From Gloeocapsa sp. UFS-A4-WI-NPMV-4B04 (lineage in GTDB: Bacteria > Cyanobacteriota > Cyanobacteriia > Cyanobacteriales > Chroococcidiopsidaceae), in contig JAHHHE010000001.1 of the NCBI GenBank assembly GCA_019359535.1, forward strand, positions 35,040-99,039: DNA of 64,000 bases, read 5' to 3'. Shown in pieces: positions 55,120 to 63,872 of the stretch. Both the position numbers and the translations under genes were made by a program. How positions within the stretch are numbered: the first letter of the stretch is position 1; every line of letters starts with the position of its first letter. Below the pieces are notes generated by a model that worked only from the letters and a program-made list of their open reading frames with translations, was not told the DNA's origin and did no database searches.

Positions 55120-56073
55120 ATGGATACTTTCTTTTGCGCTCAAGAGTCGGAACAAGCCCAAGAAGATATTATCGGCACGGCTAGCACTGCTGAAATTTAC
55201 GTCTTAGTTGAATGTCCACCTCCTTGGACAAGCAATGCTCTCAATTCAAAATCAATTCCTGCTAACTTGAGAGCCTTAGCGGCAGAAATTGATGAAACTG
55301 AACTCCCTGTATACTTATTTTTGATTTACAGCGATCGCCCCCATGCTGAAGGCTACACAAGATGCCTAATTTTTCACCAAAAGCCAGGTTTCTCTAATGG
55401 TTACAGTCAAAAAGAATTTTCTGTTCCTAACATTAGCGATGTTGCTCCTGCTTTGCAAGACTATTTAGCAGGTAAATTGAGTTATCAAAACACAGAAAAT
55501 CTCACTAGAGATATTCTTGTATGTACTCATGGCAGCAGAGATAAATGCTGTGCCAAGTATGGCAATATTCTGTATCGGCAAGCTCTAGCAACTGTCTCTG
55601 ACTTGTCTTTAGATCAGGTTCGCATCTGGCAAGTCAGTCACTTTGGCGGACATCGCTATGCACCCACGATCGCTGACTTTCCCGAAGGCAGATATTACGG
55701 TAGACTCGACCAAGAATCATTCACCTCAATCCTGACAAAAACAGGTGATATTAACTGTTTGAGCCGCGTTTATCGAGGTTGGGGAATTTTGCCTTGGGCA
55801 GCGCAGATTTTAGAAAGAGAATTGATTAGCAAGTACGGCTGGGATTGGTTTAGCTACTCTGTAGCCGCTCAAATTCTAGAACAGAACGAAGACGAAAGTT
55901 TTAACTGGGTTCAACTCTCATTTATCCAACCAGATGATGTTGTAGGAGTTTATCAAGCAGAGGTTGTTCAAGATAAAAATCAGGTTCTTTATCTAAGGGG
56001 TTCGTGTAATAACAAAGAAGCATCAGAAACCGCTCAATACATTGTTAAAAATCTCGCAAAAATTCAACATTAA
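55120..56073 (+). CDS. Sucrase/ferredoxin-like (Suc_Fer) thioredoxin-fold protein
   Basis: A 317-residue soluble protein. The diagnostic motif is CTHGSRDKCCAKYG (about residues 132-145), followed by QVSHFGGHRYAPT (about 174-186), the Cys and His pattern of Suc_Fer-like [2Fe-2S] thioredoxin-fold proteins. An N-terminal ECPPPW segment is also conserved in the family. The name is historical and no sucrase role is implied. Between a siderophore receptor and a siderophore-binding lipoprotein, a redox role such as reductive release of iron from the ferri-siderophore is attractive, but is inference. It has no signal peptide. It is 5 bp from the next start. Confidence 0.88.
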   Translation: MDTFFCAQESEQAQEDIIGTASTAEIYVLVECPPPWTSNALNSKSIPANLRALAAEIDETELPVYLFLIYSDRPHAEGYTRCLIFHQKPGFSNGYSQKEFSVPNISDVAPALQDYLAGKLSYQNTENLTRDILVCTHGSRDKCCAKYGNILYRQALATVSDLSLDQVRIWQVSHFGGHRYAPTIADFPEGRYYGRLDQESFTSILTKTGDINCLSRVYRGWGILPWAAQILERELISKYGWDWFSYSVAAQILEQNEDESFNWVQLSFIQPDDVVGVYQAEVVQDKNQVLYLRGSCNNKEASETAQYIVKNLAKIQH

Positions 56074-56078
56074 TAGTA

Positions 56079-57071
56079 GTGTTCTACCAATACTTAAAAA
56101 TCAAGAAATTAGTGCAGAAAACCTGTAAAATTCATCGTTCTATTAAACAGTTTTTATTACTGAGTCTGACTATTTTCCTGGTCTGCGCTTGTGCTGGCAA
56201 TGTTAATAAAAATAAAGAAAGGCAAATTAATTCTAGTTCGCGATTGCCATGCCACATAGTGAAACACGCACTAGGAAAAACTTGCGTTCCCAATGCTCCC
56301 CAAAGGGTCGTTGTCCTAGATATTTTAGATAATGTATTAGCGTTAGGAATTACGCCTGTCGGCGCAACTACATGGGATAATGGCAAATTTCGCACTTATC
56401 TGCCAGAGAAAACCGCAGCAATTGCTAAAGTTGGTCTACTGTCGCAACCCAATCTAGAAAGCATCTTAGGTTTGCATCCCGACTTAATTCTGAGTGTTTA
56501 TTGGGGTGATGAAGAAACATACGAAAGACTATCACAAATCGCTCCGACTGTTCTGGCTGGGAATGGCAAAGATATAGATTGGCAAGAGTGGCTGAAAACT
56601 TATGCTGAGGCTCTGGGAAAAACTCAAGAGGCACAGAAACTACTAGGTGACTATAATACCCGAATTGCAGCGTTTCGGGAGCAGATGGGCGAGAAACTCT
56701 CAAAAACCCAGGTATCCATAGTTATGTTTTGGGAAAATGTGCGGATCTACATGAATCAATCCTTTAGCGGTCAGATTTTAAATGATGTTGGCTTGCCCCG
56801 TCCGCCAGGGCAGGACAAAGAGAAAGTCAACGAAGATGTTTCATTAGAACTGATTCCCAAAATGGATGGAGATGCGATTTTTTTGGTACTGGGCGATCGC
56901 GCACCTAAGCTAGCACAATTTACCAGTCACCCCCTTTGGTCTCAGTTGCAGGCTGTGAAACAAGGTAAGGTGTACGAAGTAGAAGCCGATGCCTGGATTG
57001 CCGGATACAGCCCAGTAGCAGCCAACCGCATTTTGGATGACTTGTTCAAATACTTGGTTACAAAAAAATAG
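56079..57071 (+). CDS. Iron-siderophore ABC transporter substrate-binding lipoprotein (FecB/FepB type)
   Basis: A 330-residue protein read from a GTG start 5 bp after the previous stop. Residues 24-37 are a hydrophobic signal ending in a lipobox (VCA before Cys38), so it should be a lipoprotein. The mature part is a class III binding protein: PQRVVVLDILDNVLALGI, LLSQPNLESILGLHPDLIL, and the C-terminal HPLWSQLQAVKQGKVYEVE typical of FecB-like proteins. It should hand the ferri-siderophore to an inner-membrane transporter. No FecCD-type permease or FecE ATPase is in this window; the exporter-fold pair that follows is of another class. A later GTG in the same frame (56112) is a possible alternative start. 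Confidence 0.93.
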   Translation: MFYQYLKIKKLVQKTCKIHRSIKQFLLLSLTIFLVCACAGNVNKNKERQINSSSRLPCHIVKHALGKTCVPNAPQRVVVLDILDNVLALGITPVGATTWDNGKFRTYLPEKTAAIAKVGLLSQPNLESILGLHPDLILSVYWGDEETYERLSQIAPTVLAGNGKDIDWQEWLKTYAEALGKTQEAQKLLGDYNTRIAAFREQMGEKLSKTQVSIVMFWENVRIYMNQSFSGQILNDVGLPRPPGQDKEKVNEDVSLELIPKMDGDAIFLVLGDRAPKLAQFTSHPLWSQLQAVKQGKVYEVEADAWIAGYSPVAANRILDDLFKYLVTKK

Positions 57072-57102
57072 TAAAAGGCGGTTCTTCGCCAAGTGCCTTG
57101 AC

Positions 57103-57124
57103 CAAAGGCAGAGAAGGCACAAGG
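57103..57124. repeat. STRR-like remnant upstream of ABC gene
   Basis: aaggcagagaaggcacaagg in the 74-bp spacer resembles the inverted STRR unit at 55003. Confidence 0.4.
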
Positions 57125-57145
57125 AAATACTTATAGTTTTCTCCT

Positions 57146-58963
57146 ATGTTTAAAATTCCCTTAAAACAATACTGGAATTTACTCGTTAATTATCTGTCGC
57201 CACAAAAAGGTCGCGTCGCTTGGCTTGCCGTTACTTTACTCAGCAGCATTGGCTTGCAGGTATTCAACCCCCAAATTCTTAGCTACTTTATTGACACCGC
57301 CGTTGCTGGAGGCTCCCAGCAAGATTTATTCAACTCTGCTGGGCTATTTACTGGTATAGCATTAGTTATTCAAGTTTTAACGGTTGTTACTACTTACTTA
57401 GGCACAAATGTTGCTTGGACAGCTACGAATGCACTGCGATTTGACTTAGCTCAACACTGTCTTAAACTAGATTTATCCTTCCACAAATTCCGCACTTCTG
57501 GTGAGTTGGTTGAGCGCATAGACGGGGATGTCAACACCCTCTCCCGATTCTTCTCCCAATTCATCATTCACGTCTTGGGCAATCTAATTCTACTTGTAGG
57601 CATACTGATTGTCTTATTTTTCGAGGATTGGCGTGTCGGTTTAGGACTAAGCTTGTTTAGTCTAAGTGCTTTGATTACCCTAATGCGGCTGCGTTCCTTT
57701 GCTGTGCCTTACTGGGGGGCTTTGCGCCAAGTCCATGCTGAGTTTTTTGGTTTTTTAGGGGAACAACTCGCTGGCACTGCTGACATTCGGGCAAATGGAG
57801 CCATCAGCTACGTGATGCATCGTTTCTACGGCATCCTGCAACGCTGGCTACCTATTTATCATCAAGCTCGTTTAGCTGGCACGGTCTTGTGGGGAACAAC
57901 GATTGGTTTATTCATTATCGGCAATGCGATCGCCCTATTACTAGGCGCTTATCTGTGGAGCCAAAAAGCAATTACTATCGGCACAGTCTACCTAATTTTT
58001 TATTACAGTAATCTCCTCCAGCAACCAATCGAACAAATGCGAGAGCAGTTAGAAGAACTGCAACAGGTAGAAGCAAGTATTCTCCGTATCCAAGAATTAT
58101 TCCAAATCCAACGGCACCTGAGCGCGGGTGGGCAGATACCGCTACCTCAAGGGGCGCTGTCCGTAACTTTTGAAAATGTCTCGTTTAGCTACGATCACGG
58201 CTGGCTACACTCGGAAACTCACCAATCTCCTGCTGGAGTGATGCAAAATATTTCCTTTCATCTGCAACCTGGTCAGGTGCTAGGGCTGCTGGGACGCACG
58301 GGTAGCGGTAAGACGACGATCGCCCGACTATTGATGCGGCTGTACGAACCTCAAGCAGGTACAATCAGTTTGGGCGGTGTAGCACTTGTTCAAACACCCT
58401 TGAAGGATTTGCCGCAGCGAGTGGGGCTGGTAACTCAGGACGTACAACTGTTTCAGACGACAATCCGCAATAACTTAACCTTTTTCAATCCCAAAATCAG
58501 CGATGCCCAAATTTTCCAAGCGCTAGAAGTGTTGGGACTTTCTGCCTGGTTGAGATCGCAGCCATTTGGCTTAGACACTCAGTTAGGAGCAGATAGAGGC
58601 GGTCTTTCCGGCGGTCAAGCTCAGTTGCTTGCCTTTGCCCGAATTTTTCTCAAAGACCCTGGTTTAGTGGTTTTGGACGAAGCCTCTTCCCGTCTTGATC
58701 CGACAACTGAGAACTTAATTGAGCGGGCGTTAGACAAACTCCTGCAAGGACGCACTGGGATAATTATTGCTCACCGCTTGGCAACAGTACAACGGGCAGA
58801 CCGGATCTTAATTTTAGAAAACGGCAGGATAATTGAATACGGCGATCGCCAAAACTTAGCTAATAATCCCGATTCCCGATTTGCTCAGTTATTACAGGTA
58901 GGTTTAGCAGGGGAGCAAGTAGGAGGATCTTTCCGTATTACATCTTCAGGACGACCGATATAA
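57146..58963 (+). CDS. Exporter-fold ABC transporter half (TM + ATPase), canonical site
   Basis: A 605-residue half-transporter. Residues 1-330 hold about six membrane helices. The ATPase domain follows with Walker A GRTGSGKT (about 390), signature LSGGQ (about 490), Walker B LVVLDEASS including the catalytic Glu, and the switch IIIAHR. It is 19 bp from a second half-transporter, so a heterodimer is likely. In siderophore loci such pairs either export the product or, like YbtPQ and IrtAB, import the iron complex at the inner membrane. The lack of a conventional FecCD permease beside the binding protein leaves import open. Confidence 0.94.
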   Translation: MFKIPLKQYWNLLVNYLSPQKGRVAWLAVTLLSSIGLQVFNPQILSYFIDTAVAGGSQQDLFNSAGLFTGIALVIQVLTVVTTYLGTNVAWTATNALRFDLAQHCLKLDLSFHKFRTSGELVERIDGDVNTLSRFFSQFIIHVLGNLILLVGILIVLFFEDWRVGLGLSLFSLSALITLMRLRSFAVPYWGALRQVHAEFFGFLGEQLAGTADIRANGAISYVMHRFYGILQRWLPIYHQARLAGTVLWGTTIGLFIIGNAIALLLGAYLWSQKAITIGTVYLIFYYSNLLQQPIEQMREQLEELQQVEASILRIQELFQIQRHLSAGGQIPLPQGALSVTFENVSFSYDHGWLHSETHQSPAGVMQNISFHLQPGQVLGLLGRTGSGKTTIARLLMRLYEPQAGTISLGGVALVQTPLKDLPQRVGLVTQDVQLFQTTIRNNLTFFNPKISDAQIFQALEVLGLSAWLRSQPFGLDTQLGADRGGLSGGQAQLLAFARIFLKDPGLVVLDEASSRLDPTTENLIERALDKLLQGRTGIIIAHRLATVQRADRILILENGRIIEYGDRQNLANNPDSRFAQLLQVGLAGEQVGGSFRITSSGRPI

Positions 58964-58982
58964 ATAAAGAGCAAGCAGCCAA

Positions 58983-60815
58983 ATGACAGCGACAAAAAAG
59001 GTATCCGCCTGGAAACTACTGTGGCAGATGATCTGCTATGCACCGAGGCTGTACTTAATTGACAGCTTTTTGTGGATTTTAATCATGGGGTCGCCTGCTG
59101 TACCGGGATTGATTATCCGTGAATTTTTTAACACGCTCACTGATGAGTCCCAACTGAACTTGTCTCCTTTAACCTTAATTGCTCTACTGCTAGCTACAGG
59201 CGGCGGACGGATTGTTTTTCTCTTTGCTGGTCGCCTGACCAAAACTCAGCATCGGTTTACGATCAGTGCCTTATTGCGACGTAATCTCTTAGAGTGTATT
59301 CTCAATCGTCCCGGCGACCAACCTTTAGTAGATTTGGCAGGATTCAAAACGCGATCGCCTGGTGAAGCAATCAGCTACTTCCGGGATGACGCTGAACAAA
59401 TCGAGAACAACGTTGCTTTCATCTCTGAAGTCGTGGGTGCAGGAATATTTGCTCTTGTTTCTCTGGCAATCCTTCTGTTTGTCAATGTGCAGATCACGCT
59501 GTTTGTTTTCCTGCCCTTGGTGTGCATAGTAGCCGTTGTCCAGCGAGTCCAAAAGCGGCTCAAACAGTATCGCCGTCGCAGTCGCCAAGCCACAGAACAA
59601 GTGACAGGTACCATTGGTGAGATGTTTAGTTCTGTGCAAGCGATTAAAGTTGCTGGGGCTGAAACAGCAGTGCTTAACCATTTTCGTCAAGTGAATGCTC
59701 AACGCCAGCAGATGATATTGCAAGATCAATTACTCAGTGCCATCCTTGAATCTGTGTTTCAGAATCTGGTGAGTATTGGCACGGGGGGGATTTTGCTATT
59801 AGCCTCTACGTCAATGCAGTCTGGTGTTGGTAGGCTAACGGTGGGTGACTTTGCGTTATTTGTCTACTATCTAGCTTTTGTCACCGACTTTTTAGGCTTC
59901 TTTGGTCTTTTCTTGGCATTGTCTAAGCAAACTGAAGTTTCCTTTGAGCGTATGGAGGCATTGCTTTCTGGTACACCGGCTCAAATGCTGGTAGCACACA
60001 ATCAACTTTACCTCAATGACTTACTGGGTCGTCAACCAGAACTAGCGCCAGTAAACCAACCGCGTTGGAGCCAGAGCGATCGCTTGCACGAATTAACAGC
60101 ATTCAACCTCACCTATCATTATCCTGACACTGACCGGGGCATTAGTGGTGCAAACCTGAAGTTAACGCGGGGAAGTCTGACAGCGATCGTCGGCCGCCTT
60201 GGCTCAGGCAAAACAACGCTGCTGCGGACTTTGCTGGGGTTATTGCCCCAGCAAGCAGGCGAGATTTACTGGAACAATAATCTAGTCCTTGATCCAGCTA
60301 ACTTCTTCATTCCAGCCCGCAGCGCTTATACGCCACAAATTCCACAATTTTTTAGTTATTCTCTCCAAGAAAATATTTTACTAGGCTTGGATAAAAGTGA
60401 GTCTGAGGTGAAAGAGGCGTTGCATAAAGCAGTTTTTACACGGGATGTCGCTGCTATGAGTGAGGGGTTGGCAACAATGGTGGGAGCAAAAGGGATGCGG
60501 CTCTCTGGCGGACAATTGCAGCGAGCAGCTGCGGCGCGAATGTTTGTCCGCCAACCAGAATTGCTAGTTTTTGACGACCTCTCTAGCGCCCTTGATGTGG
60601 AAGTAGAACGAATATTGTGGTCGCGTCTATTTGCGACACCAAGCGCGACGGAGTGGACACCAACTTGTCTGGTAGTTTCTCACCGTCCTTGGGTCTTGCG
60701 CCATGCCGACCAAATTATTGTACTCAAAGAAGGTAGAATCGAAGCACAAGGCACGTTAGATGATTTGCTGTCTAGTTGTATCGAGATGCAGCTATTGTGG
60801 CAAGGAAAACAGTAA
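58983..60815 (+). CDS. Exporter-fold ABC transporter half (TM + ATPase), degenerate catalytic residue
   Basis: A 610-residue half-transporter paired with the preceding gene. About six membrane helices occupy residues 20-325. The ATPase has Walker A GRLGSGKT (about 403), signature LSGGQ (about 505), Walker [10 protein letters not shown] with Asp in place of the catalytic Glu, and the switch VSHR. Replacement of Glu in one partner only is typical of heterodimeric exporter-fold ABC proteins with one weak ATP site. It is the last gene of the receptor operon; insertion-sequence debris begins 3 bp after its stop. Confidence 0.94.
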   Translation: MTATKKVSAWKLLWQMICYAPRLYLIDSFLWILIMGSPAVPGLIIREFFNTLTDESQLNLSPLTLIALLLATGGGRIVFLFAGRLTKTQHRFTISALLRRNLLECILNRPGDQPLVDLAGFKTRSPGEAISYFRDDAEQIENNVAFISEVVGAGIFALVSLAILLFVNVQITLFVFLPLVCIVAVVQRVQKRLKQYRRRSRQATEQVTGTIGEMFSSVQAIKVAGAETAVLNHFRQVNAQRQQMILQDQLLSAILESVFQNLVSIGTGGILLLASTSMQSGVGRLTVGDFALFVYYLAFVTDFLGFFGLFLALSKQTEVSFERMEALLSGTPAQMLVAHNQLYLNDLLGRQPELAPVNQPRWSQSDRLHELTAFNLTYHYPDTDRGISGANLKLTRGSLTAIVGRLGSGKTTLLRTLLGLLPQQAGEIYWNNNLVLDPANFFIPARSAYTPQIPQFFSYSLQENILLGLDKSESEVKEALHKAVFTRDVAAMSEGLATMVGAKGMRLSGGQLQRAAAARMFVRQPELLVFDDLSSALDVEVERILWSRLFATPSATEWTPTCLVVSHRPWVLRHADQIIVLKEGRIEAQGTLDDLLSSCIEMQLLWQGKQ

Positions 60816-60817
60816 TA

Positions 60818-60838
60818 TTGGGTTGTGTTGCAAAAACT
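60818..60838. repeat. Solitary IS6-type end (copy 1 of 21-bp direct repeat)
   Basis: Contains ggttgtgttgcaaaaact, identical over 21 bp to 62356-62376. At the second copy it borders an IS6-family transposase remnant, so it is probably that element's terminal inverted repeat. Here the sequence beyond it differs. Confidence 0.6.
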
Positions 60839-60980
60839 AATAGTGGTCTGGTGAAGGTCCCTGTGTTGTGGGACATCGAATGCTATGAATAATGTGGGTT
60901 AACCTTTAGCCAGATGTAATACTATCAACAGTCAAGCCATCGGCGATTGCCAGGGCCACTGATTGGTTCATGGGGTAGTG

Positions 60981-61374
60981 CTAAACAGGTAAGGATGCAT
61001 TGTAATGGTGAACAAAGTACCAGATTGCACCAATGTGGATTGTCCAACGACTTTGAAAACGATATTGTTAAGTGTTCCTTTTTTTAGCCCCCAAGTCTGC
61101 CTGACGAGGCACACTTTGGTATTTCGCATTGACTACCGTTTTGTAGCAAAAGCTCTGAAACCCTGCTCAGTTTAGCAAACCAAGCCTTGGGAATTTTTTC
61201 TCACAGTAGTTGGTCAATCAAATCCTTGGTTGCTTAGTCAATGAGCTTGTTTTGTGGATTCTGCACAAAATGTCTGCCACACTCACGGCATCGAAAGTTT
61301 GGCTTATCGTTATGAATTTTGCCATTCTTGACGGTATGAGTTGAGGCACAAGCAGGACAGGCAGGCAGAGAAAC
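60981..61374 (-). pseudogene. IS1-family transposase remnant, internally deleted and frameshifted
   Basis: On the minus strand a zinc-finger N-terminus is readable (ACPACASTHTVKNGKIH, then FRCRECGRHFV) and is followed by in-frame stops (first at 61234-61236). After a degraded section the typical C-terminus resumes (LSFSKSLDN-like, then HIGAIWYFVHHYNASLPV in another frame) and stops at 60981. Residues of the DDE core between them are missing. ggtagtgctaaacagg at 60974 overlaps the stop and may be the element's end. Non-functional. Confidence 0.75.
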
Positions 61375-61878
61375 TCACATATCCCATATTGATTAACTGA
61401 ATTTGCTCTATCCTTACATCTTTGGGACTACCCAAGATTTGTAACTCGTTGTCCATTGCCCGACTAACTTGTAGAATTTTATCTTGTGATTTTTTATTCA
61501 TTATCTGCGGGAAGTGACAGAATAGGGATATTTGTAAGCAGTTACCGCAAAAATCTTTACGGCTAGCATTCAGCAGTTTTGACGTGGATCGGTACAACGG
61601 TCAGGTGTCGAATGCCAATCGAGTAGATCCAAACGCATCTTTTCAGTCAAGCGGTGTTAGTAGCACACTTTATTTTGGGCTACTTGGTGGACTTCCAACC
61701 CGGATTTTTTAGGTTTTTATTGGCTTAATGCCGACCGTTTTATTCTTGACGCGCTTCCTAATGTGGCAGCACCAGTGGAGAAAAGCCAGACGCAAGGAGA
61801 ATACGAAACAAACCAAATGCTAGCCGAAAAATCCAGTAGATTAACGATTAATAATGGTATTGAACTAAAAGGAGAAAG
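61375..61878. other. Unassigned stretch between IS1 remnant and EamA gene
   Basis: No convincing gene. A minus-strand frame (95 codons from 61597) runs into the IS1 remnant and matches nothing I know. A plus-strand frame from about 61660 encodes FLGFYWLNADRFILDALP and stays open into the EamA start, but has no start codon or recognisable family. It may be a decayed gene. aaaaggagaaa at 61867-61877 is the ribosome site of the next gene. Confidence 0.4.
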
Positions 61879-62310
61879 GTGGACAGTCATTCTAACCTGT
61901 GGTGGCTTTATGCGTTGCTCTCGGCACTGTTCGCGGCACTAACAACGATATTTGCCAAAATCGGGATTGAAGCCATTAATTCCAATCTTGCAACAGCGAT
62001 TCGGACTATCATCATTTTGATCGTTGCGTGGGGCATCGTGTTTGCTAAAGGTGATCTCAAAGGGTTAGCAGAAATCCCTAATAAAACCCTACTTTTTCTA
62101 GTATTATCTGGATTAGCAACAGGATTATCTTGGATCTTCTACTTTAAGGCGTTACAAATTGGCAAGGCATCGCTGGTCGCACCGATTGATAAGTCGAGTC
62201 TAGTTCTGGTGCTGTTATTCTCTGCGGCTTTCTTGGGCGAATCGTTAACGAGGCAATCGATTCTCGGTACATTTTTAATTGTGATAGGCACTCTGGTTCT
62301 CATTTTGTAA
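61879..62310 (+). CDS. Half-size EamA/DMT-family membrane protein
   Basis: A 143-residue protein with five predicted membrane segments (about 10-30, 37-57, 67-90, 95-117, 125-142). It matches the single-EamA-domain class, half the size of usual ten-helix drug/metabolite transporters; such short forms dimerise. The SFAALTTIFAKIG-like start and SWIFYFKALQIGKASLVAPIDK segment are characteristic. The GTG start is chosen because a strong aaaaggag site precedes it. The substrate is unknown. It stands alone among insertion-sequence remnants with no visible partner, so a link to the siderophore locus is doubtful. Confidence 0.85.
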   Translation: MDSHSNLWWLYALLSALFAALTTIFAKIGIEAINSNLATAIRTIIILIVAWGIVFAKGDLKGLAEIPNKTLLFLVLSGLATGLSWIFYFKALQIGKASLVAPIDKSSLVLVLLFSAAFLGESLTRQSILGTFLIVIGTLVLIL

Positions 62311-62355
62311 TGCCAATTAACTGGCGTTGCATAATACAAGGATGAAGTGTCTTAA

Positions 62356-62376
62356 TTGGGTTGTGTTGCAAAAACT
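62356..62376. repeat. IS6-type terminal repeat (copy 2 of 21-bp direct repeat)
   Basis: Identical to 60818-60838. It lies 33 bp outside the stop codon of an IS6-family transposase fragment, the position expected for an IS6/IS240-like end. Confidence 0.65.
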
Positions 62377-62409
62377 TGTTGAGGTCAGAAAACTCCGAGC
62401 GGGAATTAA

Positions 62410-62611
62410 CTATGCAACCACTCCAAAGACTTGGTTGATGAAGAGAACTCGTTCTTTGACGGTTCCTTTCGCTAGTCCAAGAAGTTTGACCTTTCCTGAT
62501 CATGTTCATTATTTCGTATCCCTTCAACGTTCGCTAAAAGCAGAATTGAATGAGCCGAATTCCATGCCAGGTTTGACTAATCGGGAAATAGTCGGTTGCG
62601 GTATTATTTAG
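62410..62611 (-). pseudogene. IS6-family transposase, C-terminal fragment with frameshifts
   Basis: Minus-strand pieces in successive frames give ISRLVKPGMEFGSFNSAF, then RTLKGYEIMNMIRKGQ, then LLGLAKGTVKERVLFINQVF and GVVA-stop. This is the conserved tail of IS6/IS240-type transposases. At least two frame changes and loss of everything upstream make it a relic. Confidence 0.75.
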
Positions 62612-62886
62612 CACGGCTACATCGTAGAACTTTTTGCTACTCCAAATACGAATTCATGCTTAAACACTCAGTTCGTTTATTGTTACATTACTTGAGAACT
62701 TGGACTGTAACTGTCCTTCCTGAAATCATCTCTCTACTGTGCAACGCCCAAAAACGCCCCTTTGAGTCACAATGAATTTTAGTATCTAGAAGAGTACTTC
62801 TGATAACTAAATGAGTGACATTAGCCAGCAGATTGCGCTCGCATCTCCCTTAATCCTGATCACGCCGCTACCTCTAACCCAACACC
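62612..62886. other. Unassigned stretch between IS6 and ISAs1 remnants
   Basis: 275 bp in which I see no gene, RNA or clear repeat. It could be further decayed IS sequence. Confidence 0.4.
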
Positions 62887-62896
62887 CAGGGATAAT

Positions 62897-63872
62897 TCAT
62901 TCTAGAAGTAAAAACATTTTATCGATGTCATGGGCAAGAAATCGTTCCGCCTTGGTCAGAGAATCATAACCGCCCAGACGAGCAAGATTAATGGCAATAT
63001 TGCGGATAATAGACCAGTTGGTGGCAGCATTATAGTTGTTAAAGAGAGCGGCATCTTCGCCAAATACGACATCTTTGACCCAATGCAAGCGATTTTCAAT
63101 TTCCCAGTGCTGACGAATCCTGCAAGCAAATTTGGCGGCGGAGGTCAAGAGCGAGCTAATGTAATAGTTGGTCTGTAAATATTTCTTTCCTGAACGGATA
63201 CCGATGCGTTCGAGTTGAATCAGGCTTTGCACTCCTTCCCAATCAAGGACAATATCCTTAGGTGCAGTAAAGACTTTCACGATGCGACAGGTAATTCGCC
63301 CACGCGTTTTCTCAATATCAACAAACCGTTCGCAGTGTTTTTGAGTTTCGGCAATCGTTTTCAGTTGTCCTAATAGTCGAGGTTGATTACCTTTGACGGT
63401 GATAACGTAATCGTTGCCGCCCTCAATGAGCAGCTTAGTAGTTTTTTTGGCAGTGCAGGGCATCCATGGTGAACACCACTCCTTCTAACTGCAATGCCTT
63501 AAGTATTGTTTGCACCACTTTCAACTCACTGCTATTTTTTGATTCAAACTGTTGGGCGGCAAGCACTACTCCTTGTTGATGACTATAGACGGAGACTAAA
63601 GAAACAAAGTTCTGGTAAGCGGTACCCGGTTCTGTAACCGTTCCTTTAATGCTCTTGCCGTCTATCGCCACCCACTCGCCAGTTTCGAGAGTGAATGTAT
63701 TGTTAACCCATTGCTCAAACTGAATAGCCAAAGTTTGAAAATCGAGCTTCTGTAAGATGCGACGAAAAGTAGTATCCGATGGCAAGCGAGTTACTTCTAA
63801 TCCTAGTTGCTCGCTGACTGCCCTGTAGTGTCGCGCCCCAAAGTCTTCGAGTGCATAGCCCTGTTTTGTCAC
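62897..63872 (-). pseudogene. ISAs1-family transposase, split by a one-base change in an A7 run
   Basis: Two overlapping minus-strand frames form one transposase. The first (63435-63872) holds GYALEDFGARHYRAV, AIDGKSIKGT with the first catalytic Asp, and VFTMDALHCQK with the second. The second (62897-63463) holds NDYVITVKGNQP, QHWEIENRLHWVKDVVFGED with the catalytic Glu, and ATNWSIIRNIAINL. They are out of register by one base at the seven-T run 63442-63448 (A7 in the mRNA); one more A would restore HCQKKTTKLL. The usual basic N-terminus is not visible. cagggataattcattc at 62887 overlaps the stop and may be the terminal repeat. Confidence 0.85.

Noticed and set aside
61310-61597. 95-codon minus-strand frame at the IS1 remnant
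   Set aside because: Its 3' part is an out-of-frame reading of the IS1 zinc-finger region and the rest has no recognisable similarity.
61660-61920. Plus-strand open frame encoding FLGFYWLNADRFILDALP
   Set aside because: No start codon, no known family, and it runs into the EamA gene in another frame; at most a decayed gene.
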